From CALELM01 sp045617105 (GTDB lineage: Bacteria; Bacillota; Negativicutes; Selenomonadales; Selenomonadaceae), in contig JAZLHW010000048.1 in assembly GCA_045617105.1 (NCBI GenBank), forward strand, positions 21,189 to 85,188: 64,000 nucleotides of DNA, given 5' to 3'. The notes beneath the pieces are model-generated. The model made no database searches, had not been told where the DNA came from, and saw only the letters and a program-made list of their open reading frames with translations. Positions within the stretch are counted from its first letter, which is position 1; every line of letters begins with the position of its first letter. Positions 34,279 through 42,541 of the stretch are shown piece by piece. A program made the position numbers and the translations under genes.

Positions 34279-35268
34279 TTATTCCAAAGCCGACAAATGT
34301 TCATCGGCAGGTTGGCTAAATGCATCACCGTAAACACGGTAAGCAATTTCCTGCACGCCAAAAACAAAATCCTGCGAGCAGTTATACACATATCCCTCAA
34401 AGGGTTCCCTAAAATTCTTCTCCTTCACTGCCGTGATTGAGGAAAGAGAAGGATCCTCTATATAAGCCCTGCGAAACGCTTCCACATCAAATTCCCCATG
34501 GTTCGTATAGGACGGCAGGAAAACAATATCCGGATTTATCTTCACAAGCTGTTCCTTGCTCATGACCTGCCCATCCCGCAAGCCAATCACAGACGGGCCA
34601 TTGATAACGCCTGCATAACGGCATGCCTCATCAAAGCTGGAACCAATGCCGCCATAGGAACTCATCAAAGAAATCAAAACGACCTTCTTTCGCTCTTCCA
34701 TGGGGATCTTGTCCACTCGCTCCTTGATCCATGCCAGCCTTTGCTCCATTTTCTGAATCAAGACTTCCCCCCTCTCGGGTTCTCCCACAGCTTCCGACAA
34801 AAGGCGTATCGTTTCCTTGATCTCCGAAAGATTCCTTGCCCCTTTGCAAACGACCACCTTTAAGCCCAAGTCCCGCAATGCCGCCGCTTGTGAGATATCC
34901 CCCCAGTCGGGCAGAATGACCAGATCCGGGTGAAGCGCTGCTATCTCCTCCACCGTCGGATCGGCAATACGACCTTCCACCCTTTGTGCAAGAGCTGTCA
35001 CATTCGAGCTGATGGGATCGTCCAACAGCCTGTCAACCGCTGCCATATCCGAAGGCGGAACGATTCCCAGCATAACCTCATCGGTACTCATAGACAGCGT
35101 CAAGATCCTGTGCGGCTTTCCGGGCATATCAACCACCGTTCCCTGTACATCCGTAACGGTATATCCATTCCCGGTTTCTCCTTGCTCCGCATGCGGTGCC
35201 GGCGGCTTGCAGCCAACGCAGCACAACAAAACCATAAAGCACAACACGGCACGAAAACTCTTCAGCAA
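34279..35268 (-). CDS. btuF: Periplasmic cobalamin-binding lipoprotein, BtuF-like
   Basis: A 329-residue binding protein with a lipoprotein signal ending in C20 (LLCCVGC). The type III solute-binding fold is shown by PHRILTLSMSTDEVMLGI, EEIAALHPDLVILPDW and VKINPDIVFLPSYTNHGE. It hands the ligand to the BtuCD permease. It is the first gene after the cobalamin riboswitch and begins with TTG 35268 behind GAGGAGA. It should be modified by the Lgt encoded in this window. Confidence 0.88.
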   Translation of the reverse strand: MLKSFRAVLCFMVLLCCVGCKPPAPHAEQGETGNGYTVTDVQGTVVDMPGKPHRILTLSMSTDEVMLGIVPPSDMAAVDRLLDDPISSNVTALAQRVEGRIADPTVEEIAALHPDLVILPDWGDISQAAALRDLGLKVVVCKGARNLSEIKETIRLLSEAVGEPERGEVLIQKMEQRLAWIKERVDKIPMEERKKVVLISLMSSYGGIGSSFDEACRYAGVINGPSVIGLRDGQVMSKEQLVKINPDIVFLPSYTNHGEFDVEAFRRAYIEDPSLSSITAVKEKNFREPFEGYVYNCSQDFVFGVQEIAYRVYGDAFSQPADEHLSALE

Positions 35269-35290
35269 AATATCTCCTCACTTTCCAAAA

Positions 35291-35325
35291 TAAAAAAGTG
35301 GACGTTTCCCCAAGGAAACATCCAC
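35291..35325 (-). terminator. Cobalamin-riboswitch terminator
   Basis: On the minus strand GTGGATGTTTCC and GGAAACGTCCAC (35298-35325) form a stem followed by TTTTTTA (complement of 35292-35297). It stands between the aptamer and the btuF ribosome-binding site. Confidence 0.85.
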
Positions 35326-35399
35326 TCATGTACAAAATATCCAACTGAAAAACAGTTGCTGAGTAAATCCCCTTCCCATCGCTCGCAGGTAAAAACGGT

Positions 35400-35565
35400 G
35401 ATTGTTAAACAGGCAGTTCTCCTGACTCAAGATCATCGCTTCCCTGCGCCTTCCCAAGATTTCTCCCAGTGACATCATGCAAGGTTGCTCTCTTTCACAG
35501 TGGCGGGACCGTTCCGGCTTTTACCGGATTCCCTATTAAGTCTTACGACACCTGTTCCCTATATT
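35400..35565 (-). promoter_or_regulatory. Cobalamin (AdoCbl) riboswitch
   Basis: Minus-strand sequence shows the class landmarks in order: GGGAACAGGTG, GGGAATCCGGTAAAAGCCGG, AACGGTCCCGCCACTGTG, and the B12 box AGTCAGGAGAACTGCCTG (near 35410-35428). High cobalamin would favour the terminator and shut down the uptake operon. The 5' end lies about 20 bp after the sigH stop. Confidence 0.92.
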
Positions 35566-35585
35566 CTTTTGTCTTCCAAAAACTG

Positions 35586-36371
35586 TCAGCCTCCACGCTG
35601 CAACAGGTTTTTTTTGCCCTTTGGCATAATGCCCTTTGCCTCCGTGCTGAACACGGAATCCATGGAGGACAAGCCTTGGTACACCATAGCGATATCCACA
35701 TTCCTGCCGTGACATTCCATGTAATTCTCCAGCTTTCGCTTCACACGCTGCAGGGCATTATCAATGGACTTCACGCTGCGGCCTACGTCCTCCGCGATCT
35801 CTTGATAAGATCTTCCGTCCAAATAGGACATCAGAACGTTCCATTCCAAGCCGCTCAAGACCTCAGACATCTTGCTCTCTATATGAGCAAATTCCTCTTG
35901 ACGAATCATCAGTTCCTCAGGATCCACCTGTGTTTTGACCCCTGAAAGCACGTCCAGAAGCGTCCTGTCCGATTCCTCATCATAAATTGGTCTGTTCAAG
36001 GAAATATACGAATTCAACGGTATATGCTTCTGCCTCGTAGCCGTCTTGATCGCCGTAATGATCTGCCTTGTCACGCAAAGCTCTGCAAATGCCCGAAAGG
36101 ACGCAAGCTTATCATTCCGAAAATCACGAACAGCCTTGTAGAGTCCTATCATTCCCTCTTGAATGATATCCTCCCTGTCTGCACCAATCAAAAAATATGA
36201 CCGTGCCTTGGCTCGCACAAAATTCCGATACTTTCCCATCAGATATTCCAGCGCATCTCCGTCTCTATTCTCTTGAACCTCAAGGACGATCTCCTCGTCC
36301 GTAAGACAGTCAAATCTACTGCTTTCTTCCTCATCGTATAAAAAAACATGTGCGTTTGGTTCTGCCCCCAC
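35586..36371 (-). CDS. sigH: SigH-type sigma-70 family sigma factor
   Basis: A 261-residue sigma factor. Region 2 (about 47-115) has EYLMGKYRNFVRAKARSYFL and DREDIIQEGMIGLYKAVRDF; region 4 (about 165-225) has LSGLEWNVLMSYLDGRSYQE and VGRSVKSIDNALQRVKRKLE. This matches Spo0H/SigH. A tail of about 40 residues with no known domain extends past region 4. Gene order rlmB-sigH is that of Bacillus. In a non-sporulating Selenomonad it may serve stationary-phase or competence-like genes. GTG start; a promoter lies upstream. A second paralogue is encoded at 56105. Confidence 0.88.
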   Translation of the reverse strand: MGAEPNAHVFLYDEEESSRFDCLTDEEIVLEVQENRDGDALEYLMGKYRNFVRAKARSYFLIGADREDIIQEGMIGLYKAVRDFRNDKLASFRAFAELCVTRQIITAIKTATRQKHIPLNSYISLNRPIYDEESDRTLLDVLSGVKTQVDPEELMIRQEEFAHIESKMSEVLSGLEWNVLMSYLDGRSYQEIAEDVGRSVKSIDNALQRVKRKLENYMECHGRNVDIAMVYQGLSSMDSVFSTEAKGIMPKGKKNLLQRGG

Positions 36372-36434
36372 TGCGCCAGCCCCCGTCTTTGAAATCGCCT
36401 CAAAATCCGTGCTTCCTATTTCTCAGCCCATTGA

Positions 36435-36464
36435 ATTATACCCCATCCTGTCCAAAAACGTCAA
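36435..36464 (-). promoter_or_regulatory. Promoter of sigH
   Basis: TTGACG (36459-36464), 18 bases, TATAAT (36435-36440) on the minus strand, 64 bp before the sigH start. Confidence 0.75.
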
Positions 36465-36499
36465 GTTGCTTCCCATTTAAATACTGCCTTGCAAAATCT

Positions 36500-37381
36500 C
36501 TATCGCTGCTGCAGCCTTTGGCGCATGGACTCATACATCAAAATGGAACCTGCCACCGAAGCATTCAGGGAATTGATTTTCCCCAACATTGGCAAATGGA
36601 CAACAAAATCACAATTTTCCTTCACCAAGCGGCCGATCCCTTTTCCCTCACTGCCAAGCACCAACACCAATGGGCCTGTAAGATCTGCCTCATAGTAAGC
36701 CTGCGTACCGTCCATATCCGCAGCCGCTGCCCAAAGCCCCTTTTCCTTGAGTTTTTTCAATTCCTGCACAACATTTCCAATCCTTGCAACGGGAACATAT
36801 TCCACGGCACCTGCCGATGTCTTTGCGACCGTTGCCGTCAGTGGTACGCTGTGCCGTTTGGGAATGAGAACGCCGTGCACGCCAGCAGCATCGGCAGTAC
36901 GCAGGAGCGCTCCCAAATTATGCGGATCCTCCAGCTCATCCAAGAGAAGCAGAAACGGTGCTTCCCCTTTTTCCTCTGCACGCTTCAGGATATCGTCAAC
37001 CTCAACGTAGGGAACAGGAGCAACATAAGCAAGCACCCCCTGATGACGCGATCCGCCTGCCATGCTGTCGATCTTGGAACGTTCCACCTTCTGCACAGGA
37101 ATCCCCCGTTCTCTGGCGAGTGCAAGAATCGCCCCCATTGAGCCTTCCTTGTCGCCGCTTGCCGCCAAGATCTTGTTGATTCCCCTGCCGCTCTTAAGTG
37201 CCTCCTGCACCGCATTGCGTCCAATCAGCACGTCCTCCGGAAGCTCCTTGGAACCAGAAGCCTGCAAACGTTCCCTTCCCCTGCCTTCCTTAGAGAGTTC
37301 TTGCTTAGGAACACCTTTCCCCAGAAAATGCTTTTTCTCCTCTTTTCTTTCCTTGTCCGATCGTTTGGAAGAATTTTTCAT
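36500..37381 (-). CDS. rlmB: 23S rRNA (guanosine-2'-O-) methyltransferase RlmB
   Basis: A 293-residue SpoU/TrmH-family enzyme methylating G2251 of 23S rRNA (E. coli numbering). After a basic, disordered N-terminus (1-48) comes the substrate-binding domain (LIGRNAVQEALKSGRGINKI) and the knotted catalytic domain with motifs NLGALLRTADAAG, LVLGSEGKGIG and NSLNASVAGSILMYE. It lies 18 bp after thyX. The long charged N-terminus is an addition to the usual 245-residue protein. Confidence 0.94.
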   Translation of the reverse strand: MKNSSKRSDKERKEEKKHFLGKGVPKQELSKEGRGRERLQASGSKELPEDVLIGRNAVQEALKSGRGINKILAASGDKEGSMGAILALARERGIPVQKVERSKIDSMAGGSRHQGVLAYVAPVPYVEVDDILKRAEEKGEAPFLLLLDELEDPHNLGALLRTADAAGVHGVLIPKRHSVPLTATVAKTSAGAVEYVPVARIGNVVQELKKLKEKGLWAAAADMDGTQAYYEADLTGPLVLVLGSEGKGIGRLVKENCDFVVHLPMLGKINSLNASVAGSILMYESMRQRLQQR

Positions 37382-37399
37382 CGAGCTACACCCTTTTCT

Positions 37400-38089
37400 T
37401 CATATCTTCCTCAGCTTTATCATCTCGTTAAATTTGCCGCACCCCATATTTCCCTCTGGGCATCGGCCTGTATTCACGCAGGTTGCTCCCGCATTCTTAA
37501 ACAGCGTAGGTGCTATCTTTTGTACCTCTGCCAGCATAAGATTTGCCATTTCCCGTATCTCCCACTGTGCACGATTGCAGCAGCGAAGGTTGAAGAAATG
37601 CAGAAGCGACCTTGCATTCATTGTCACAAGGATCTTGGTTTCTGCCGCATTTGCAAGGACGTAACGAGCGTCCTCCTTGGGAATGCCCAGCTCTATCAGC
37701 TCATCATACGTCTTGCGGATCTCCGAAAGAAGGGCATCATATTTTTCCTTTGCCGCAGGATTTTCTTCAATCGTGTGCGGTGTAACGTATTGAAAGCCGT
37801 GTGCTGCTACATAACGCTGGCTCTGCTGGTCATAGGATGCGATTCTATGGCGCACCAGTTGATGCGTCAGCACTCGGCTCACTCCCTCGATCCCAAAGGT
37901 AAAGGATACATGCTCTATCGTGGACGCATGTCCCAGCGACACCATCTTTTCCACCATTTCCCTTACCTTGTCATCACTGAGCCGTTCCGAAAGCTCCTCC
38001 GCACCGACTGCAGAGTAACAAAGCCTAGCTGCCATTGCCACCACTCGTTCAGGCTCTGGCGTATAGTCCAAAAGCTTTACCTTTATCAT
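37400..38089 (-). CDS. thyX: Flavin-dependent thymidylate synthase
   Basis: A 229-residue FAD enzyme that makes dTMP from dUMP with methylene-tetrahydrofolate and NADPH. The ThyX signature RHRIASYDQQSQRY (residues 80-93) is intact; the C-terminal CVNTGRCPEGNMGCG is common in Negativicutes-type ThyX. GAGGAAA precedes the ATG. It is inserted between mrnC and rlmB, where Bacillus has no thyX. Confidence 0.95.
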   Translation of the reverse strand: MIKVKLLDYTPEPERVVAMAARLCYSAVGAEELSERLSDDKVREMVEKMVSLGHASTIEHVSFTFGIEGVSRVLTHQLVRHRIASYDQQSQRYVAAHGFQYVTPHTIEENPAAKEKYDALLSEIRKTYDELIELGIPKEDARYVLANAAETKILVTMNARSLLHFFNLRCCNRAQWEIREMANLMLAEVQKIAPTLFKNAGATCVNTGRCPEGNMGCGKFNEMIKLRKI

Positions 38090-38104
38090 AGCTGTTTCCT
38101 CACT

Positions 38105-38605
38105 TTACGTTCCCTTGCTGTTCTTCTCCCGTATTTCCTTCATCATGTCTTTGGAGATCACTTGAAAAGATGCTTCCGCAATCTCATACAACCGCTCGTT
38201 TTTCTCCTGCAGATAGAGATATCCCAAAACCGCCTCAAAGCCCGTGCTGGCATGATATTCTGCTACGCTTGCACTTCTGGGCGCATGGCTCTTGGCATTC
38301 CGTCCCCGCCGGTAAACAGAGAGTTCCTCCTCCGTCATCATGCCTTCCAGCTCATGCCATGCCCTCGCCTGCCAAACAGCAGAAACGATCTGCGCACTGA
38401 ACTGATGAAGTGCCTGCACCTTTGACTGCTCGTAGGAAAGCAGCCTTCCCCGCACAAAAAGATGAAAATAAGCATCTCCGACATAGGCCAGCACCAAAGG
38501 ATTCAGCTGCTTGACCTCCACGCCTTCATAACGCTGCAAAATACCGCCCGTACCGTCCGGCTGAAACATCATTTCTACAAGCTTCTTGAAATGGTCGAAC
38601 TTCAT
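38105..38605 (-). CDS. mrnC: Mini-ribonuclease III
   Basis: About 166 residues: an RNase III catalytic domain without a dsRNA-binding domain (LNPLVLAYVGDAYFHLFVRG, and FEAVLGYLYL with the second acidic motif). It matures 23S rRNA ends in Firmicutes. Start taken as ATG 38603-38605, which overlaps the cysS stop (ATGA); GTG 38617 is also possible. The cysS-mrnC order is that of Bacillus. Confidence 0.92.
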   Translation of the reverse strand: MKFDHFKKLVEMMFQPDGTGGILQRYEGVEVKQLNPLVLAYVGDAYFHLFVRGRLLSYEQSKVQALHQFSAQIVSAVWQARAWHELEGMMTEEELSVYRRGRNAKSHAPRSASVAEYHASTGFEAVLGYLYLQEKNERLYEIAEASFQVISKDMMKEIREKNSKGT

Positions 38606-40032
38606 GCCTTTTTCCACCGTGCGCCGTTCTTGGAATCCTCGATAACGATGCCAAGAGCCTTGAGACCGTCACGAATCTTGTCCGCCGTCTTCCAATTCTT
38701 TTCCTGACGTGCCTCTTGGCGAATCTCAAGAATCAGATCCATCAGCTTGTCTGCAAGACCGTCCTCATCTGCTTTCTCGCCTGCCTCCAAAATTCCAATC
38801 ACAGAAGCCATTTTCCCATAAACCTCAACAGCCTTTCCAAAATGAACGGCATCGAAGTCCGCCTTTCCTCCCGTGACCTCTTGATAATAAATATTGATTT
38901 CCTTAGAAAGTGCAAACATTTGGCTGATAGCAAGCGCCGTATTGAAATCATCATCCATTGCTGCATAGAAATCAGAAAGAAGCTTCTCTGCCTTTTCTGC
39001 TAAGTTCACAGCCGTATCAGACGAACCCTCCAGCTTAGAAAGCTCCTCGATGTACAGCTTCGTGTTTTGCAGACGTGCAAGGCTTGCCTGTGCCTCCGTC
39101 AAGCGTTCCTCGTTGAAATCCAGCGGGCTTCTGTAATGCGTCTGCAGGATAAAGAATCTCACGACCTCGCCTGGGAACTCTTTCAAAATATCATGCACGG
39201 TGAAGAAGTTGTTCCTCGACTTGCTCATCTTCTCATTCTTGATCGTAATGAACCCATTGTGAAGCCAATACTGGGCAAAGCTTTTCATATCACCGATACA
39301 TGCCTGCGACTGAGCGATCTCATTTTCATGATGCGGGAAGATCAAGTCGCTTCCGCCGCCATGAAAATCAAACTTCTCCCCAAGATATTTGAGGGACATA
39401 GCAGAGCACTCAATATGCCAACCGGGGCGTCCCTTGCCCCACGGGCTGTCCCATGACGGCTCGTCTGGTTTTGCTGCCTTCCAAAGCGCAAAATCCATAG
39501 GATGATGTTTTCGGCTGTCCACCTCAATACGCGCTCCTGCCTGCATATCCTCCAGCTTGCGTCCGCTCAGCTTGCCGTATTCTGCAAACTTTTCCACACG
39601 ATAAAAAACGTCTCCGTTTTCCAACGGATAAGCATATCCCTTTTCCACCAGCTTCTCGATCATGGCAAGGATCTCTGGTATCGTTTCTGATACACGGGGA
39701 TAAATGTCTGCATGACGTACATTCAAGGCATCCATGGAAGCAAAGTAGGACTTGATGTAACGAGCTGAAATATCGCTCCATGCCACACCTTCCTGATTTG
39801 CTGCATGAATGATCTTGTCATCTACATCTGTAAAATTCTGTATATACCGAACCTCATAGCCCTTGCATGCAAAATAACGGCGGATAACGTCCCAAATAAC
39901 AAAGGGACGTGCATTTCCAATATGCGGGTGATTATACGGCGTAACACCACAGCAATAAATGCCAACTTTCCCCGCCTCCAATGGCTTGAATTCTTCCTTT
40001 TCCTTCGTAAGCGTATTATAAACCTTTAGCAT
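38602..40032 (-). CDS. cysS: Cysteinyl-tRNA synthetase
   Basis: A 476-residue class I synthetase. HIGH motif in YCCGVTPYNHPHIGNARPFV, which also carries a zinc-ligand Cys; KMSKS as KMSKSRNNFF. A helical anticodon-binding C-terminus follows. ATG 40030-40032 is preceded by TTGGAGG. It overlaps the 3' end of cysE by 17 bp, so serine acetylation and Cys-tRNA formation are co-expressed. Confidence 0.96.
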   Translation of the reverse strand: MLKVYNTLTKEKEEFKPLEAGKVGIYCCGVTPYNHPHIGNARPFVIWDVIRRYFACKGYEVRYIQNFTDVDDKIIHAANQEGVAWSDISARYIKSYFASMDALNVRHADIYPRVSETIPEILAMIEKLVEKGYAYPLENGDVFYRVEKFAEYGKLSGRKLEDMQAGARIEVDSRKHHPMDFALWKAAKPDEPSWDSPWGKGRPGWHIECSAMSLKYLGEKFDFHGGGSDLIFPHHENEIAQSQACIGDMKSFAQYWLHNGFITIKNEKMSKSRNNFFTVHDILKEFPGEVVRFFILQTHYRSPLDFNEERLTEAQASLARLQNTKLYIEELSKLEGSSDTAVNLAEKAEKLLSDFYAAMDDDFNTALAISQMFALSKEINIYYQEVTGGKADFDAVHFGKAVEVYGKMASVIGILEAGEKADEDGLADKLMDLILEIRQEARQEKNWKTADKIRDGLKALGIVIEDSKNGARWKKA

Positions 40033-40762
40033 CTTTATCCTCCAATCTTTGCTCCAATTCAGCAATTCTTCGCTGAAGAGCTTCTATCTCATCCTGCATA
40101 GACTGCCGCATCTCTTCCTCAGGATCCGGCAAGGCGCAATGATCCAGATCCACATCCTGCTCCTCGGCAAGCTCCTGCACCTCAAGTTCCTCCTCAGATA
40201 CCTTCGCTTTCCTCATCTCGTCCAGCGTCCTGACACGCTGTCCATTCATAACAACTACGCGCCCCGGTATTCCCACTACTGTTGCATACGGCGGGACTTC
40301 CTTCAGCACGACCGAGCCAGCACCGATTTTTGCATGATCTCCTACTTTAAAAGAGCCCAGCACCTTAGCGCCTGAAGCTACGACCACGTTGTTTCCAAGC
40401 GTAGGATGCCGTTTCCCTTTTTCCTTTCCCGTACCGCCAAGCGTTACGCCTTGATAAAGAGTCACATTCTTTCCAATCTCTGTTGTCTCACCGATCACAA
40501 TGCCTGTTCCATGATCAATAAAAAGCCCTTCGCCGATCGTCGCTCCCGGATGGATCTCGATTCCCGTCAGAAATCGGCACATATTCGATATCATGCGGGG
40601 AAAAAGCACCCACCCCCGCAGATAAAGGGCATGAGAGACCCGATGCATCCATATCGCATGTAATCCGGAATAACAAAAAAGAACCTCCCAAACAGACTTT
40701 GCTGCAGGATCTCTTTCAAATACTACACGAATATCCTTGCGAAGCCTTGAAAACAGCTTCAT
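40016..40762 (-). CDS. cysE: Serine O-acetyltransferase
   Basis: A 248-residue enzyme making O-acetylserine, the precursor of cysteine. The left-handed beta-helix hexapeptide repeats are visible (GIEIHPGATIGEGLFIDHGT, GVTLGGTGKEKGKRHPTLGN, VGDHAKIGAGSVV). A C-terminal acidic coiled-coil tail of about 70 residues (EELEVQELAEEQDV to RIAELEQRLEDK) extends the usual core and differs from the Bacillus protein. Confidence 0.94.
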   Translation of the reverse strand: MKLFSRLRKDIRVVFERDPAAKSVWEVLFCYSGLHAIWMHRVSHALYLRGWVLFPRMISNMCRFLTGIEIHPGATIGEGLFIDHGTGIVIGETTEIGKNVTLYQGVTLGGTGKEKGKRHPTLGNNVVVASGAKVLGSFKVGDHAKIGAGSVVLKEVPPYATVVGIPGRVVVMNGQRVRTLDEMRKAKVSEEELEVQELAEEQDVDLDHCALPDPEEEMRQSMQDEIEALQRRIAELEQRLEDKDAKGL

Positions 40763-40780
40763 TCAAGCTCCCCCTTGTTC

Positions 40781-41260
40781 TTATGCCCTTTTTTCAATGC
40801 CTGCCACCGCATAGGAGGAGATTCCTTGCTCCGAACCAGTAAAACCAAGCTTTTCCTCCGTAGTTGCCTTGACATTGACCTGATCGATATCAACTTTCAG
40901 GACATTTGCAATATTTTTCCGCATTTGAGTAATATGCGGTGCCATTTTGGGCTTTTGTGCCACTATAGTTGCATCTACATTCCCTACGGCATAGCCTTTT
41001 TCTTCCAAAAGTTTCTGCACCTGCGAAAGCAGCACCAAGCTGTCTGCTCCCTCATATTTGGAATCCGTATCCGGAAAATGCTTCCCTATATCACCAAGTG
41101 CAGCCGCTCCCAGCAAGGCATCTGCAATCGCATGAAGAAGCACATCTGCATCAGAGTGTCCCAGCAAACCTAATGTATGCGGAATCTCCACCCCGCCAAG
41201 AATCAATTTTCTTCCTTCGACCAAGCGATGCACATCATAACCCATGCCAAAACGTGTCAT
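40781..41260 (-). CDS. ispF: 2-C-methyl-D-erythritol 2,4-cyclodiphosphate synthase
   Basis: A 159-residue zinc enzyme of the MEP isoprenoid pathway. Metal ligands lie in GMGYDVHRL and GLLGHSDADVLLHAIADALL; FPDTDSKYEGADS and KATTEEKLGFTGSEQGI are conserved. It is the step two after IspD, encoded 24 bp upstream. GGGAGG precedes the ATG. Confidence 0.96.
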   Translation of the reverse strand: MTRFGMGYDVHRLVEGRKLILGGVEIPHTLGLLGHSDADVLLHAIADALLGAAALGDIGKHFPDTDSKYEGADSLVLLSQVQKLLEEKGYAVGNVDATIVAQKPKMAPHITQMRKNIANVLKVDIDQVNVKATTEEKLGFTGSEQGISSYAVAGIEKRA

Positions 41261-41284
41261 GCCGTCACCTCCCTATTTATTCTC

Positions 41285-41962
41285 CTATTCCCTCAAGAAC
41301 GCTTCTGCTATCAGCAGATCCTCCGGCGTAGTTACCTTGATATTTCGATAACTGGAAGTTACTACCTGCACAGGCCGTCCCATTCGTTCCACCAAGCTTG
41401 CGTCATCTGTCCCCAAAAAGCCATCTTTCTCAGCTCTCTGGTATGCTTCTAAAAGTATTTCCTTTTGGAAGCCCTGCGGTGTCTGAACAGCCCATAGCAC
41501 AGCACGATTTGGAGTTTCCCTGACGAAACCAGCCTCATCGACCACCTTGATCGTATTCTTTTCCGGCACTGCGGCAATAGCACTGCCCTCTGCACGTGCG
41601 GCTGCAATCACATTCTCAATAACCGACAAAGATACCAACGGTCTCGCTGCATCATGAACCAGCACGATCTCCGTTTCCTCCGGCATAGCAGCAAGCCCAT
41701 TTGCAATCGAATACTGGCGTTCTGAGCCTCCGGCTATGACTGCATAAGGCTTCAGTCCACTTACCTTGGAAAGCAGCTGCTCTATCTGAGCGATCTCGTC
41801 CTTGGCAACGATCACTACGAGGAAATCCACCTGCTGAGAAGCAGAGAAACGCTCCAACGTATGCACGAGGATCGGCTTTCCCAAAAGCTCCAAAAACACC
41901 TTGTTTTTTCCCGCCTTCATACGCCTGCCCTGGCCTGCCGCTGGAAATACTGCCGTTACCAT
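41285..41962 (-). CDS. ispD: 2-C-methyl-D-erythritol 4-phosphate cytidylyltransferase
   Basis: A 225-residue nucleotidyltransferase of the MEP pathway. CTP-binding motif VFPAAGQGRRMKAGKNKVFL, then VLVHDAARPLVS and AVQTPQGFQKEILLEAY. Start ATG 41960-41962 behind GGGAGG; the in-frame extension upstream is not used. It pairs with ispF. The gene follows a terminator, so it likely has its own promoter, which was not identified. Confidence 0.95.
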   Translation of the reverse strand: MVTAVFPAAGQGRRMKAGKNKVFLELLGKPILVHTLERFSASQQVDFLVVIVAKDEIAQIEQLLSKVSGLKPYAVIAGGSERQYSIANGLAAMPEETEIVLVHDAARPLVSLSVIENVIAAARAEGSAIAAVPEKNTIKVVDEAGFVRETPNRAVLWAVQTPQGFQKEILLEAYQRAEKDGFLGTDDASLVERMGRPVQVVTSSYRNIKVTTPEDLLIAEAFLRE

Positions 41963-42021
41963 GAACTCTACCTCCCAAAAACAATTCATCAATGGAATCT
42001 ATTCTACTACATTTCAGCACA

Positions 42022-42059
42022 AAAAGAAACGGCAGCCAAAGAATACTGCCGTTTCTTTT
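42022..42059. terminator. Bidirectional terminator downstream of the Rpn remnant
   Basis: AAAAGAAACGGCAG (42022-42035) pairs perfectly with 42046-42059 around a 10-base loop, with A/T runs on both sides. It would end transcription coming through mfd, the methylase and the remnant. Confidence 0.85.
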
Positions 42060-42114
42060 CATAACACATCAAAAGTCTGTCAGCTTCTGCCCAATGATCC
42101 AAAGCCCACTCTCC

Positions 42115-42519
42115 CTACAGCAGCCCTGCCTGCTTGCCGAGTGCTGTCACATCTTCCACAGACATCTGCGTGATTCTCGCAACCATGCTTGGCTGCAGCT
42201 TTTCCTTTAACATATTAATAACGAAGCTAAAGATGTCCCCTTCTTCAACAGCTTGCTGTAAGTGGGGGAAGCCCAATTTTAACAAGCGGTGAGCATATCT
42301 CCCGCTTCGTTGAAACGCAAATTGGAGGGAAAATGCTTATGGCATTTTCTTGAACAATGGCGTTATAATATTGCTCTCCATTGCCTGTTTTATACCCTCT
42401 GTACGTCCTTCCGCACGTTCCTGTTTTCCGAATTCTTCAAATACCCTGCACATGGTTGCCTCTCCTTTCTCCGTTTCCTTGAGTTGACGTACTCTTTGGG
42501 CAAGCACGTCATAGTTCAT
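42115..42519 (-). pseudogene. Rpn-family (PDDEXK) nuclease/transposase remnant split by repeat copy 3
   Basis: Reading the minus strand, residues MNYDVLAQRVRQLKETEKGE ... MCRVFEEFGKQ ... GIKQAMESN (42519 to about 42373) are the C-terminal part of a Rpn/YhgA-like protein, the kind with a charged E-G-R-rich tail. The frame then runs into the 150-bp repeat and stops. Beyond the repeat, 42211-42115 continues in the matching frame as MLKEKLQPSMVARITQMSVE ... KQAGLL and a TAG stop. Removing the repeat plus one ATATT gives ...MESN-MLKEK... in frame. The N-terminal nuclease domain is missing, so the gene was already truncated, directly at the end of the methylase gene. Confidence 0.75.
42217..42367 (+). 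repeat. 150-bp dispersed hairpin repeat, copy 3
   Basis: Runs from AATAACGAAGCT to GGCGTTATA and is flanked by ATATT direct repeats (42212-42216 and 42368-42372). It interrupts the Rpn-family remnant. It matches copy 1 along its whole length with few differences. The inverted ends share ATAACG. Confidence 0.88.
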
Positions 42520-42541
42520 CTCATCAGCTTTTGTGCATGAC

